Counted from the stretch's first letter, positions 45,485 to 55,991 are shown. The stretch: DNA of 64,000 nucleotides from Melampsora larici-populina 98AG31 (GCF_000204055.1 NW_006768799.1:27299-91298); one strand, 5' to 3'. Numbers and translations are program-made. Notes: generated by a model from the sequence alone, not told the origin.

Positions 45485-46200
45485 TGAGAGAATCTGATGA
45501 AACTCGAGACACCTTGGTAGAAGCCAGCAATCAGGCTACAATACGTCTAATGGTTCTGAGCACCGTGACAAAAGGTAACACACCTTGGTAGAAGCCAGCA
45601 ATCAGGCTACAATACGTCTAATGGTTCTGAGCACCGTGACAAAAGGTAACACACCTATAAAGGTGATAACAAATAGTGCATATGATAATACGCCAATCTT
45701 CCTCAGTGAACTGGTAGTATTTATTACATCAATGACAACAAAAACTAACCTTGGTAGAAGCCAGCAATCAGGCTACAATACGTCTAATGGTTCTGAGCAC
45801 CGTGACAAAAGGTAACACACCTATAAAGGTGATAACAAATAGTGCGTATGATAATCTAAACAACATGATAGAGTGAGTTATCTGCACTACATTTAACAAA
45901 GATGTGATGTAATAAAATGGGAAAGAGCTTACACGCCAATCTTCCTCAGTGAACTGGTGAGGAAGAGAGGCGTGTGCGGAGTGTGTGATCTAATCTAGAT
46001 GTTATATAGTGATGAGATTTAGTTAGGTTAGAAATCTTGATGAATTAGGTCTGAGTTTGAAGAATTAAGTTTTGTATTCAATTATAATTGAGTTTGATTT
46101 AATGTAGTTTGAGTTGAAGATAAGATAATTTGATATGATGTAGTTTGAGTTGGAAATAACATAGTTTGATGTGTTTGAAACTATACTTTGTATTCCAACA
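45485..46200 (-). mobile_element. Solo LTR b (716 bp) inserted in the YR element RT
   Basis: Plus-strand ends TGAGAGAATCTG and TTGTATTCCAACA are flanked by TCCGC at 45480-45484 and 46201-46205. In sense orientation it starts TGTTGGAATAC, has TATA-like sequence near 46003, a donor-like GTGTAAGC near 45930, and tandem cassettes towards its 3' end. Size, orientation and layout parallel solo LTR a, although sequence similarity is limited. Confidence 0.9.
45511..45855 (-). repeat. Three copies of a 71-bp cassette and a larger duplication in solo LTR b
   Basis: ACCTTGGTAGAAGCCAGCAA starts units at 45511, 45582 and 45748. The first two are directly tandem. The third belongs to a 166-bp period duplication that also repeats ACACCTATAAAGGTGATAAC (45651 and 45817). 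On the sense strand each unit reads acceptor-like GGTGCTCAG, 43 bases, then AAG followed by donor-like GTGTGTT (units 1 and 2). A segment ACGCCAATCTTCCTCAGTG also recurs at 45690 and 45932. Confidence 0.85.
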
Positions 46201-47187
46201 TCCGCAACCTGCGACTCCGCCGAATTGCACTCTTGTATCCAGTAGCACTCTGTCCTCAAAATCTAGCACCATCAGGAAACGCCATTGGTTTTCTGCCACC
46301 GGTATTTGACGATAGGCTTTAGCCCAGTCAAAAATGCCTAGTAACAGTACTCCTTTGTATGAAGATATGAAGTAAGCAACCTTCCTGAAATCATCCCAGG
46401 ATGTTTCAAAATCTCGTTTATCTACTCCGTCATTAACTGATGCTATGTTCACCATGTGACGTGGGTAAGACAAGTCGCTTATTGGTCGAAATGATCCATC
46501 GTTATTGGTGACCGCACCTAGAGGGTTCGTCCGAAAAAAACCAATCTTTTGGTAAACCTCTTCTTTAGTAAACGGGCCAAACATTCTTCCTTTTGACAAC
46601 TCGAATTCAAAATTTTCCTCAATTTTCTTTTTCGCTAATCTCGCTGAGGCGTGGTTTGGTGGGCAATAGAATTTCATTTTTGGTATGTATGCGTCTTTGA
46701 TTCCCTGTGTGAAGCCGGTCGTAAACATCTTTATTATGTGTTTATGTTTGTTCAACAGGTCGACCTTGAATAATTCCTCCTCCCAGACCTCAAGTTTCAT
46801 GTTATGTGATGGCTTGGACGGCCATCTTCTTCGACTTAAGCCACTTTCATCTGTTTGGTCGTGACTTACTTCACTTGTTGGTGATGGTGACGATTTCCTC
46901 ACCGCTTCGTGGCAAAGGGACAAGGGAGGGGGGGAGATTGGTTGACAACTTGGTCATGGGGCAAGGAACAAAGGCAATTCAAGTGGGACAGTAAGTAGGT
47001 CAAGTTCCCTTTAAGGACTGCATTTCATTTTTGTACTTGACTCGCAAGCTCACTGTCGTTTCCACTTCTCGTCACGCCCTCTTTTCCCGTAGCGTCTCTC
47101 GGGACTTCTGCTTCTCTCTTTCCTTTTTTCGTCTCCCCATCTCGGTCCTTTTGGCTCTCTTGGTTCTCTATCTCGATAAGTACTATC

Positions 47188-49121
47188 TCAATAAGAACTT
47201 TGGTTTCGTCTCCAATTTCCGTTTCCTCGATATGCGCTCGTACTTGCATGTCGGTTGACTGGTGCTGTTGGTGCTGTTGCTGTTGAAGACTGCGCCGGGA
47301 TAGTTACTGACGACTTACCGACCTGTTTTGGTAAATTTGTATACGGACAGATCGTCGATTTAGGACCTCCTTCGGCGTAAGGGTTGGTCTTATAAGCCCT
47401 CTCGTTAAAGCTTTCAGCTTTGGTCTTTGCCTGAGCCAACAGGTGGTCTTGAAGCTCTGCCCAATTTCCTAATGAACCGTCTATCGTTTCTCTCATCACG
47501 CCTTGCCTAACCAATCTGCAATATCTTAAAGCCACCATCCACCCGAAGTCCTTTCTAATCTGCTTTACTATGACCATATGACTTTCGAACCGTTCTGCTA
47601 CTGGTTCCCAGTCTAAAGACCTCAAATGTACACACATCAACTCCATACAATCGCTCCACGCCTCAAAATTCATCGTAGGTTCCTCTATCGGTCCTTCTCC
47701 CCCGTACATCCGCTTTTCTTTCTCTAACTTCTCTTCGGACTTTGGCGGAAGTAATGACCATGCTCTTTGATCTCTCAATAAGAAGTCTTCGTCGAACACT
47801 GGTAAGGGGATGAATGATTTTAAGGCTTTTAACTTGGCCGTTAGGTGCGGAGAGAGTGGGGTGAGTGCGTCTGCCATTTTGGCTTTCCCGTTTCTGAACA
47901 CCCTTCTGTTATGGATCATATCTCCGTTAGACAACGTTAACGATCCTTTTTTCGTAGCTAACAGTGCTTTCGCTTTGTTTGATTCGTTCTCGGTTGAACA
48001 GCCGTGAAACCACTCCGTTTCAGTTGTTTTCTCTTTCTCGACTTCTGCGCCTTCGGCTCGTTTTTCTCCCACAAATGTTATACTTGGTGCGGGCAAGTCT
48101 TGTTGACGTCGATAGATCGTTTCTCTTTGGGGTCTCGGCGACATTGATGACTCTTCGTCAAACACGTAAGTTTTGTCTTTCCCTTTCGACGTCATTTTCT
48201 CTTCTAACTGATGAAGTTTATCGGTTAGGCGTTTTGCGTCGTTTACGTCGTCTCTGTCAAACGCTTCTTGGATTAACTCCACCAAAGTTTCGCGTTTCGC
48301 CTCTGTTGAATAAATCCAATTCGGTTCGATTAGTTTTGTTTGTTCTCCTTATTCTTTTGGTGGGTATCTTTTGGGTTACGTATTGTGAGCCCGTTTTTGG
48401 CTGGGTCTTATTCTTTATGCCAGACCAGGCTGATCAATCTATTGTTAGCCGATCTAGGCTGGGCTCCTATTCGTGGCCGGGCCAGGCTATCTTTGATGTC
48501 TACTGTAAGCCGACTCTGGCTGGGCACCTATTCGTAGCCGGGCCAGGCTTTACGTCTCCTCCCAATTCAATCGGTTTTATCGATGTTGCTAAAAAAGGGT
48601 AATTTATAGAAAAGAGAAGGAGTTGAAAGAAAAAGGGGGAAGGATATAGAGAGAAAGAGAGGAATTTGAAAAGAATGGGGAAGGATGTAGAGAAGAGGAA
48701 TTTGAAGAAGAATTTGAGAAGAAAAAAGGTGGAGGAATCAAGAAGACCCTTCTTGATCTTCTTTCTAGGTCAGTAACTTACCATTTTTCAATCTTTCGTT
48801 CATCTCTTGAATGTCCCTCTGATTCTCCTCTTCATTTTTTATCTCCATTTCCTCGCCGACTTCCCCGATACCGCCCCATTCCTCTGTCTCTTCTTCCTCG
48901 TTAACGCTTGGCATACGATTTCGTTCTCGTTGTGGTACATGTGATTCTTCATCTCTTCTATCTTCTTCTTCTTCGTTTTCTCTTTGATCTTCTTGTCTTC
49001 TTTCTCTTCTAGGTGTTGGTAGTCGTTCTTCTAAACGTGCTCCTGTTGCTGCTGCCTCTGCTCTTGTCAATCGTCGTTGTACGTTGTTGGTTGCTTGGTT
49101 TATTTGATCTCTTAATGCCAT
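47188..49121 (-). CDS. Gag-like protein of the YR element, apparently with one intron
   Basis: Exon 1 (49121-48782) starts MALRDQINQATNNVQRRLTR, is Arg/Glu-rich and ends before GTAAGT. Exon 2 (48302-47188) starts after CAACAG and reads EAKRETLVELIQEAFDRDDV..., then FEAWSDCMELMCVHLRSLDW and FGWMVALRYCRLVRQGVMRE, and a Ser/Thr/Asn-rich end. The phases match, giving 484 residues. The helical middle is gag-like; no CCHC knuckle is present. The first ATG lies shortly after repeat A1, as expected for ORF1. Introns are known in some DIRS-like elements. If the intron is not real, there are two separate small ORFs. Confidence 0.7.
48388..48555. repeat. Three degenerate tandem units inside the putative gag intron
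   Basis: Units share AGCCGACTCTGGCTGGGC and TATTCGTAGCCGGGCCAGGCT-like segments, about 60 bp each, starting near 48388, 48443 and 48503. CTGGC/GCCAG inverted pairs within each unit could form hairpins. Confidence 0.7.
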
Positions 49122-49372
49122 TTTGAAGATTGTTGTTTCTTGATTTGATAAGCAAAAATGTTTTTGACACTTATGATCTAACGTTGATAACCGTAAAGAG
49201 CTAAAGCTAGTAGCTGATGTGAGTCGATGAATTGTGAGATGTGAGGTTCTTAGAATTTGGAGTGATTCAAATTCTTTCCTTCGAGAAGTCTATTTCGAAG
49301 CCTGTCACATCTCACCTACATCTTTCACGAGAGTGGACATGTACACCAATGCGTGCCTTTTGGTGTTTACTA

Positions 49373-50104
49373 GGTAAGTTTCTGATGGAGGTCTCCTGAG
49401 TTGTATACGCGGTGATTGAAATGCAGAAAATCACCACATGAAATGGCAGATATCTTGTGACTATGATTTCTGTGTTGATGGTCAATGCTGTCCTTGATAA
49501 ATTGCCGCATGTCTTGTGGAGGAGTGGTGTATGAGTGTGAGTATTGATCGCTTTCCAGTGATTGAGCTGACGGTGTGATGCATTCCAATACCATTGGAAA
49601 ATGAGGTGTTGTATGATAGCAGTTCTCAATATAGTTTGATATTACGGTGACTTGTTAATTTGACACAATCGGGAAAAATGTGCAGGTGGTGAAATGTTGA
49701 AATTCCGCGCTGTGTAGAATGGACTGGTCAAGGGTATTGCAAGCGGATGAAAATCAATGTTGAAAGGCATGTATCATGATGGAAGATGTTGGGAAAATGG
49801 AAATGACCCTGCAACACAAGTTTCCGGTTGATTTTGGAGCAAAGGCCAAAACCATTTTATGGGGGATACAGGGGATGCTTGTGTATTTTGTCAAGTTTTG
49901 TAAGCGAAGTGGCTTTGGGATTAAATGTTATGATATGTTTGATAATGCTGTTAACTAATGTGGTGAATTATGTGCATTCTTACCCAATGTGCATAATCCA
50001 CATTCTTTACATCGGTTGATATGTTTTTTGACCAAAGCCAAAAGTGACAAATATGATCTTCAATTCCCTATATCTTATGGTGTCCATCAGATACCATGCA
50101 ACCT
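49373..50104. other. Spacer beyond the YR element
   Basis: No coding sequence or terminal repeats recognised. The sequence abutting repeat A1 (GGTAAGTTTCTG) is presumed target DNA. Confidence 0.4.
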
Positions 50105-50175
50105 GTCATGGCTTAGTGGTATAAGCTCTTGACTATGAGAAACAATGACATGTGCCTGGGTTTGACTCCCATACT
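50105..50175 (+). ncRNA. tRNA-like / SINE head with pol III boxes
   Basis: TGGCTTAGTGG at 50109-50119 matches the A box, and GGTTTGACTCC at 50159-50169 matches the B box with one change. TGGG/CCCA closes a T-arm-like hairpin around the B box. The anticodon arm (CTC/GAG with an 8-base loop) and acceptor stem are poor, so this is a tRNA pseudogene or the head of a SINE and not a working tRNA. Confidence 0.4.
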
Positions 50176-50643
50176 ATTCACATGATTCATAAATTCAGCA
50201 GGAAATCTGGAGCCTAGCTTGTCTAAGACCACACTGAATGTTTTGAAGTTGGGTATCATCAATAGCCTTTATACAACTTGAAGTATGCACAACTTTTATA
50301 CTTGGTCATTGTTCATAAATCAAGGTTTCTTCTTTGTTGTTTTTATTTGGCATTACAAAGTAATCTGTGATGGTGGAGACCTCAATTATATCTGCAGCAG
50401 TGACATACTTACACTCATGTCTTTGCTTGACATTGTAGACATTCATTTGCCTTTGAATTTGCCTTAAATTGTTGACTACAATGTAAGGCAAAGATTGTTT
50501 ATTATTTAACCTAGGTAGGCAAATAAAACACTTTGAAGAAGCTGAATCCCAAAAAAGAAGAAAATTAATAAGAAAAGAAACTTGTCTTGTATTAAAAAGT
50601 ATCATGGCCCGTACTCCACCCCCAAATATATATCAGTAAATTG

Positions 50644-51117
50644 AAACTCTAATTGCAATTCAAGTTTTAATTCCACATTTGACACTTGTTGATATGAACA
50701 ATCAACAAGTGTTGAAAAATTGTCTTTTCAAGCAAGCATATTATAAATTTCCACTGGAAACACACCAAAGACAAATTGTCAGTCAGTCAAAACAAATTCA
50801 ACTAATTCAAAGACAATATGATAACATACTCTTTCAACCACTATGATATTTTTAGGCTTGTTTGTTTGTTAGAAAAATTAAAACTCTAATTGCAATTCAA
50901 GTTTTAATTCCACATTTGACACTTGTTGATATGAGCAATCAAGAAGTGTTGAACAATTGTCTTTTCAAGCAAGCATATTATAAATTTCCACTGGAAACAC
51001 ACCAAAGACAAATTGTCAGTCAGTCAAAACAAATTCAACTACTTCAAAGACAATATGATAACATACTCTTTCAACCACTATGATATTTTTAGGCTTGTTT
51101 GTTGGTTAGAATGGTAT
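50644..51117. repeat. Tandem duplication, 237-bp period
   Basis: Unit 1 (50644-50880) and unit 2 (50881-51117) both start AAACTCTAATTGCAATTC and differ at only a handful of positions. The first unit contains the hairpin CACTTGTTGAT/ATCAACAAGTG. There is no coding content. Confidence 0.9.
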
Positions 51118-51268
51118 ATGATAGGTTTGGCAGCAAGCAGCCAAAACCCAAAGGGAAGACACATCACTTTCCATAGAACTCCTCCAACTTAAATCTCAAT
51201 GAAAGTGATCCACAGGGATCACTTTAATGTAGAGTCATGAGCATCATTTCCATTGATGCTCATCCTAT

Positions 51269-51314
51269 TCAAATCCTATCATACAAGAAAATTTTGTTGT
51301 ATGATAGGATTTGA
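51269..51314. repeat. Perfect 18-bp inverted repeat (hairpin), 10-base loop
   Basis: TCAAATCCTATCATACAA (51269-51286) is complementary to 51297-51314. A related TATATGATAGGTTTGG at about 51115 in the opposite sense suggests the ends of a small MITE of about 170 bp (51115-51286). Confidence 0.7.
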
Positions 51315-51429
51315 TAACCTTAATCAATTACTTTACCATTACTGGGATTGGCAAACCTTTTGTTTGTTGTGAGAGTAATTACAAATCCTATACAATGGTC
51401 TGGGCGGAAATTTTGATATGCAATATGCT

Positions 51430-52824
51430 CTCAGTTCAGCTTATCCGGGGGGGCGATGATAATTGTAGAATATCATCGCAAATGTCTCTGGAAGCACAAG
51501 TCAAAGAAAAAAACCCTGGGGTCCTACCTTCCGAGGCTTCAATGGCAAACAAGACTTGGAAGTATTTACCCAAATACTATAATACTGCGGATGGCCGCCC
51601 AGGCAGGTGTTGTCATCCAAGTGAATAGTCTAACTGAGGATATTCAAGGAGCCCATTAGGATAACCCACTTTTTCGACAATGGGTTTCTTTGATCAATAA
51701 CCCTGCTGTACCCCTGTCGTAACTTGCATTGGAGGACCCCACTGCAACACCTGATTCCTATCTCCAGGTGAGTCCATGGTTCTCAGGGTCTTGCTGAGCT
51801 TGGAGCGGGGTTATGTCCCTGCCAACACCGGCAAAAACGGTCATGAGGACGGACCCCTACCAAGTGTTTGGTTTATTCACCAAGTCGCCTACTCCATTTA
51901 TACCCCAGGCAGGACTGACTGATGGGGTATGGCCAATCTCCATTTGCAATCACATCCGTCATGATTTATGCAGCAATGATTACCGCCATCGTGACCGCGC
52001 CCACTAAAGTGAAGGCTCCTGATTTTCTATCTCATCCCCCCTCTCCTCGTCCTTCTTTCCATAGCCTTGCGTCGAATATTGACCCATGAAACACATTCTT
52101 TTCGCTTTGGAAGGCTATACGCGTGGTGGGGAACGATTTCATTGCATGGTACTCCAACCAAACCGACATCGTCCTGGAAAATGAACTACCAGAAGCAATC
52201 AGGGCTCTAGGACATGTCCCCCATCCTCTTTGTCTCCGCGCAAACAGGACTTATCAACTTGCCGGTCCCTTCAGCCAGGATCCCAACTCAGGTGAAGCGA
52301 TGATGAGCTTTGGATGCGACACCCAAACTTTCCTGGGATTTGATCACCTGCCTCCTGCAGCTGTTGCAGGCAAGACATTGATTAATGGCATTGGCAAGGT
52401 GCTGGATTTCCATTTTGATGACGTAGAGAATTGCGGAGGATTATGGAATCTTACTGTCAATCTCAACCACGAGTTCTATGATCCAGTTGTCAGCCTACTC
52501 TACCTTCTTCTTTCGTGATTGAATGTGTTGCTGACACTCTTTGATTACATCCATTTCTGACACAGCAAGAACATGTCTTGGAGTTTACCAACACATGTGT
52601 TTTTGGATACATGACTCTGCCAGCTTTAGAGTGGACGCAGATCAACACGGGAACAACCATGATGATCTATGGCACTGTTGGTGCCAAAGATCCCGTGTCC
52701 AACCGCTTCATTGTACAAGTATGTTTCCAAATTGGCATGTGCGGCTCACGTCATTGATCTGACCGTCCCTTCTACACAGGTTCTAGACTATGCCTGTTTA
52801 GGCAATGTGCCTGAGATCATCTGA
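51430..52824 (+). pseudogene. Decayed multi-exon gene, unknown family
   Basis: Several plus-strand frames in succession look coding: QVNSLTEDIQGAH and DNPLFRQWVSLINNPAVPLS (51620-51720), TDPYQVFGLFTKSPTPF (about 51853-51903), then FFSLWKAIRVVGNDFIAWYS to NLNHEFYDP (about 52095-52480). After an intron of about 85 bp come LEFTNTCVFGYMTLPALEW and GTTMMIYGTVGAKDPVSNRF, and after a second intron (donor about 52721) LDYACLGNVPEII with a stop at 52822. Stops and shifts in the first 700 bp show decay. I do not recognise the domain; the second half reads like a beta-rich protein. Confidence 0.5.
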
Positions 52825-53094
52825 AAAGTCATTCCGTCGATGGCAACAAAAGATCTGATGTTGGAGTTCACCTATCATCATTCTCCAGACAACGTTTATC
52901 CTCCGCTTCAATGTCTTTCCATGAAACTCTTCTTTTATTCTTGTTCACCTCGCATTCACATTCACCTTTGCTAATATTTTCAATCTTTATACTCACGTTC
53001 TTTAAGTACAACTCACATTCTTTAAGTACAATGTTTTGGGTCTGCCATCTGAGTGAGGCTAAGGAGGTGTAGGTGACAAAAACTGATCTTACGT
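52825..53094. other. Short spacer
   Basis: No feature recognised. ACGT at 53091-53094 would be the left copy of the target duplication of the following LTR. Confidence 0.4.
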
Positions 53095-54719
53095 TGTAGA
53101 ACTTATAACCCAACAAGGGTTATACAGAGCTGGAAGAGGATAATCCACTAATAAAATGACTAGTAGAAGTTGTCTAAGGACTGCTCTTCTAAAACAACAC
53201 AATCAGAAAGAGCTCTGTTGTATTGAGTACTGATAAGGCACCAGAGAAATATATCTTCACACGTAATTTAACTTCAAAAGCACACTTTGTATTACTATCA
53301 ACACTGCTATAGTGTTATTCCCAATTGATAACTAAAAGAAATAAGCAATATCTGATTGATATTATTCCCAATAAGTCTTTATGACTATAAAACTAAAGTA
53401 AATTTCTCTTTATAATTGTAATAAAGGGCCTATTTAAGTGACCAGGTACTATTAAAATAAGTTTATAATGATAAACAAAATAATAATGGCGTAAATGATA
53501 AAGAAAAAAAGGGGAACAACAGTCCCAAAACCCTCTCAAAGTATATATAACAATGTACTAGAACTTTTACAATGGTCAACAGCCTCAAAACCAATCAAAT
53601 CCGCCCAAAATTCCCTAAAAACCCTATGATGACGCAATGTAATGATTTTGTTACTAATAAATGATGTAATTTTCACAGCTAAAAGTGATCAATGACGCAA
53701 TAATATGATGTACAGCACTTCTTATGATGAATACAGGTGATTTTTTCCTTGTAAACTAGCTGAAAACCAATTTTTGAGATTACGAATTTTTTCAGATGTG
53801 CTCCAATTTTTGATTACTAAAGTGCATCTTGTAGCCCACGTGTTACTGATCATTTCTGACACCTACATGACCTACTTCTGATGAGTGATGAGTAAGATAT
53901 TGAGTTGTGAAGTTAAAGTTTTTAGTGTTACATGTGACTTGTGACTGTAAATTCGAGATTCACACCAATTCTTTATTTGCCTTATAACTTTTTACACACA
54001 CCTCCATTACTAATGATTTAAAGTTTGTACATTATGTAATCCACTCTGCTGCGTTGAATGAGCCATCTACCAACCTATTCTGACGTCATTTGACATATGT
54101 AATTAGCTGAAAACCTCCATTTTCCACGAATTTCACCCATTTTCTTCACTTTTCACAGCTACTACTCTCTTTTTCTTTCTTTTGTAATATGACATCATCA
54201 TCTATAACCTTAAAAATCCCGAAAAATCCTCTTGGCAACCTTAAATTCCATCACTACCACTATTACACAACCAAACTACACGTGTACCTCTTGTTTACCA
54301 ACTTCGAAAAAGTGCCTTTTCCCTAATAACTTCTGTTTCTACTTATCAACCTTGAAGATTAAAATTGTCATAGTATAATATAATGTTGTTCTTTCATATT
54401 CTAACCTCATAATACCCATAACTTTATTTTTACTAACCTAAAAACCATTTTCCAACCTTTGTACCTATAATTTCGAATTTTTCTTATGTTTTTCTTTCTT
54501 TCTTTTTGTAATAAATTTGTAAGTAAACTATAATGATCTTAATATATAATGTGAAATAAAAAATGATGTAATGTTGACCTAATGACCAATACATAAGCCT
54601 ACAAGAGCTTCAATTGATCAAAAAACCTCCATTTCGAATTTTCTTTCCTGCTGAATCCTGCTAATAAACTGGTAAACTGGTAATTGTGAATTTTTTAATT
54701 GATCCCATAAATTGATCAG
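53095..54719 (-). mobile_element. 1.63-kb LTR, copy 3 (inverted), running into the assembly gap
   Basis: Starts TGTAGAACTTATAA (the complement of the TTCTACA end) and matches 33716-35344 in reverse complement nearly throughout. It reaches TAAATTGATCAG at 54719, only about 8 bp short of the expected terminus. The gap therefore hides its outer end and target duplication. It could be solo or the LTR of a longer element. Confidence 0.9.
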
Positions 54720-54819
54720 NNNNNNNNNNNNNNNNNNNNNNNNNNNNNNNNNNNNNNNNNNNNNNNNNNNNNNNNNNNNNNNNNNNNNNNNNNNNNNNNN
54801 NNNNNNNNNNNNNNNNNNN
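54720..54819. other. Assembly gap (100 N)
   Basis: Exactly 100 undetermined bases at the end of the third LTR copy. The sequence on the far side is unrelated to that LTR. Confidence 1.
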
Positions 54820-55079
54820 GATGTGAGCACTTCTCCAAGGCTCATGACAAGTGATCTTTGTGGTTTCTAACAATGAACTGACATTGGTATAAGTGAGTAT
54901 AGAGAAAAAGATAAGGGTTAACTTACTCTCTTCCCAAAAGATGGGGAAAGAGAGTAATACACAATTAGACAAGAGTACATATATCTAAGCAAGTAAAAAC
55001 AAAAAACAAAAGATCGGGAATGAAGTGCGTTAGAGTCCTTTGGGGATGAGAAGACTTAGAACATGTTCAATTCCCATCA

Positions 55080-55675
55080 AATTAATCTAACTGACCCACA
55101 GAACCATCAATGCCAGACTTCTTCAGCTACCTCACCAAAGAAAACATCAAGGCAGCAATAATGAGCGTACCACCAATCAAAGCCCCAGAATTGGCCAAAC
55201 TCCAAAACTGGGTGTGGAAACAAACTTGGCAGCAAGCCAGGAAACACATCAGAGCACTGTTTTTACAAATCACAGAGACTGGTCTAATCCCCAACAACTG
55301 GAAACAGGCACGTACAGTCATGCTTCCCAAACCCGGAAAGCCTGATTATACAGCAGCATCAGCATAGAGACCAATTGCTCTTCTTAACACGTTGAGCAAA
55401 ATCTACGAAAAAATACTCACAAAGCATCTCTCCAAGCAGGTGGAAAGCAAGAGGCTCTTACATGAAGGCCACTACGGAGGATGTCCTAATAAATCAGGAC
55501 ACAAAGCATTAACTCACCTGGTAACCTGGATACGAAAGGAATGGACAAGAGGCCATGTAGTTGGAGCTCTATTTGCTGATGTAAAATCAGAATTTCCATC
55601 CGTACATCACCCCAGGCTACTGATCAAATATCTTAGAGAAGGAAGGCTTTCACAGCCAGAGTCTCAATTTGCTCA
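55080..55675 (+). pseudogene. LINE reverse transcriptase fragment
   Basis: The frame contains NWKQARTVMLPKPGKPDYTA, a TAG stop at 55365, then RPIALLNTLSKIYEKILTKH and GALFADVKSEFPSVHHPRLL. These are RT blocks of non-LTR retrotransposons (Jockey/I/Tad-like); the usual Gly after DVK is Ser here. The endonuclease, the catalytic FADD box and the rest are absent. The fragment stops at the left end of Harbinger-2, and I could not find a convincing continuation at 58989. Confidence 0.8.
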
Positions 55676-55691
55676 GGGCCAGTACGGTGCC

Positions 55692-55692
<1 letters not shown>

Positions 55693-55724
<32 letters not shown>
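55693..55724 (+). repeat. Poly-A tract (32 A)
   Basis: Uninterrupted A run between the outer left inverted-repeat match of Harbinger-2 and its subterminal region. It may be a remnant retroposed tail or a slippage product; its length is uncertain in any assembly. Confidence 0.9.
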
Positions 55725-55726
<2 letters not shown>

Positions 55727-55991
55727 AATTGCTCCAGTTTATTTCAAATGCCAACCTGAGTGTTGAACCGTTCGGTACAAGTTTTTTGAAAACCGGTCAA
55801 GTGTATACCTCGGAGGTCTACCAGCCAAATTGGTCAACCTGTCAGGTTGGCTGTTTTGCTAGAATCTGGCAGGTTGACCTGGCTATTGCCATAGACTTGC
55901 CCGAGGTGATTGTTGTTAGGCTGAAACGAGAGTTGTTGTGATCTCGTAGCCAGACTGATCTGTCTGTTTTTTTAAAAAAATTTGCTCGAAA

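Larger units (their letters stand above)
44472..46923 (-). pseudogene. RT-RNase H of the YR element, split by a solo LTR
   Basis: Part one (46923-46201) has KGRMFGPFTKEEVYQKIGFF, the palm motif LLGIFDWAKAYRQIPV and ends FGGVAGCG. Part two (45479-44472) resumes TFGWAAETWKELM, then the catalytic RWVDDTLFLK. RNase H follows with WIGDASTSYG, WAETVAIRLGWEM, ALTDNTVSEG and NLADALSRG as its four acidic positions. Removing 45485-46200 and one TCCGC copy fuses the halves in frame with no stop. Apart from the insertion the gene looks functional. Confidence 0.93.
42174..49372 (-). mobile_element. Tyrosine-recombinase retrotransposon (DIRS order, Ngaro/PAT-like), 7.2 kb
   Basis: Reading the minus strand: repeat A1 (49372-49153), gag, RT-RNase H, tyrosine recombinase, repeat B1 (42821-42630), A2 (42629-42410), a 44-bp spacer and B2 (42365-42174). 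This A1-ORFs-B1-A2-B2 order is the split direct repeat structure of PAT and Ngaro elements, which integrate a circular DNA by tyrosine recombinase and make no target duplication. No methyltransferase domain is seen, favouring Ngaro over DIRS1. The A copies (220 bp) differ at only a few positions and the B copies (192 bp) appear nearly identical, so the element is young. A solo LTR has since landed in RT. Confidence 0.93.
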
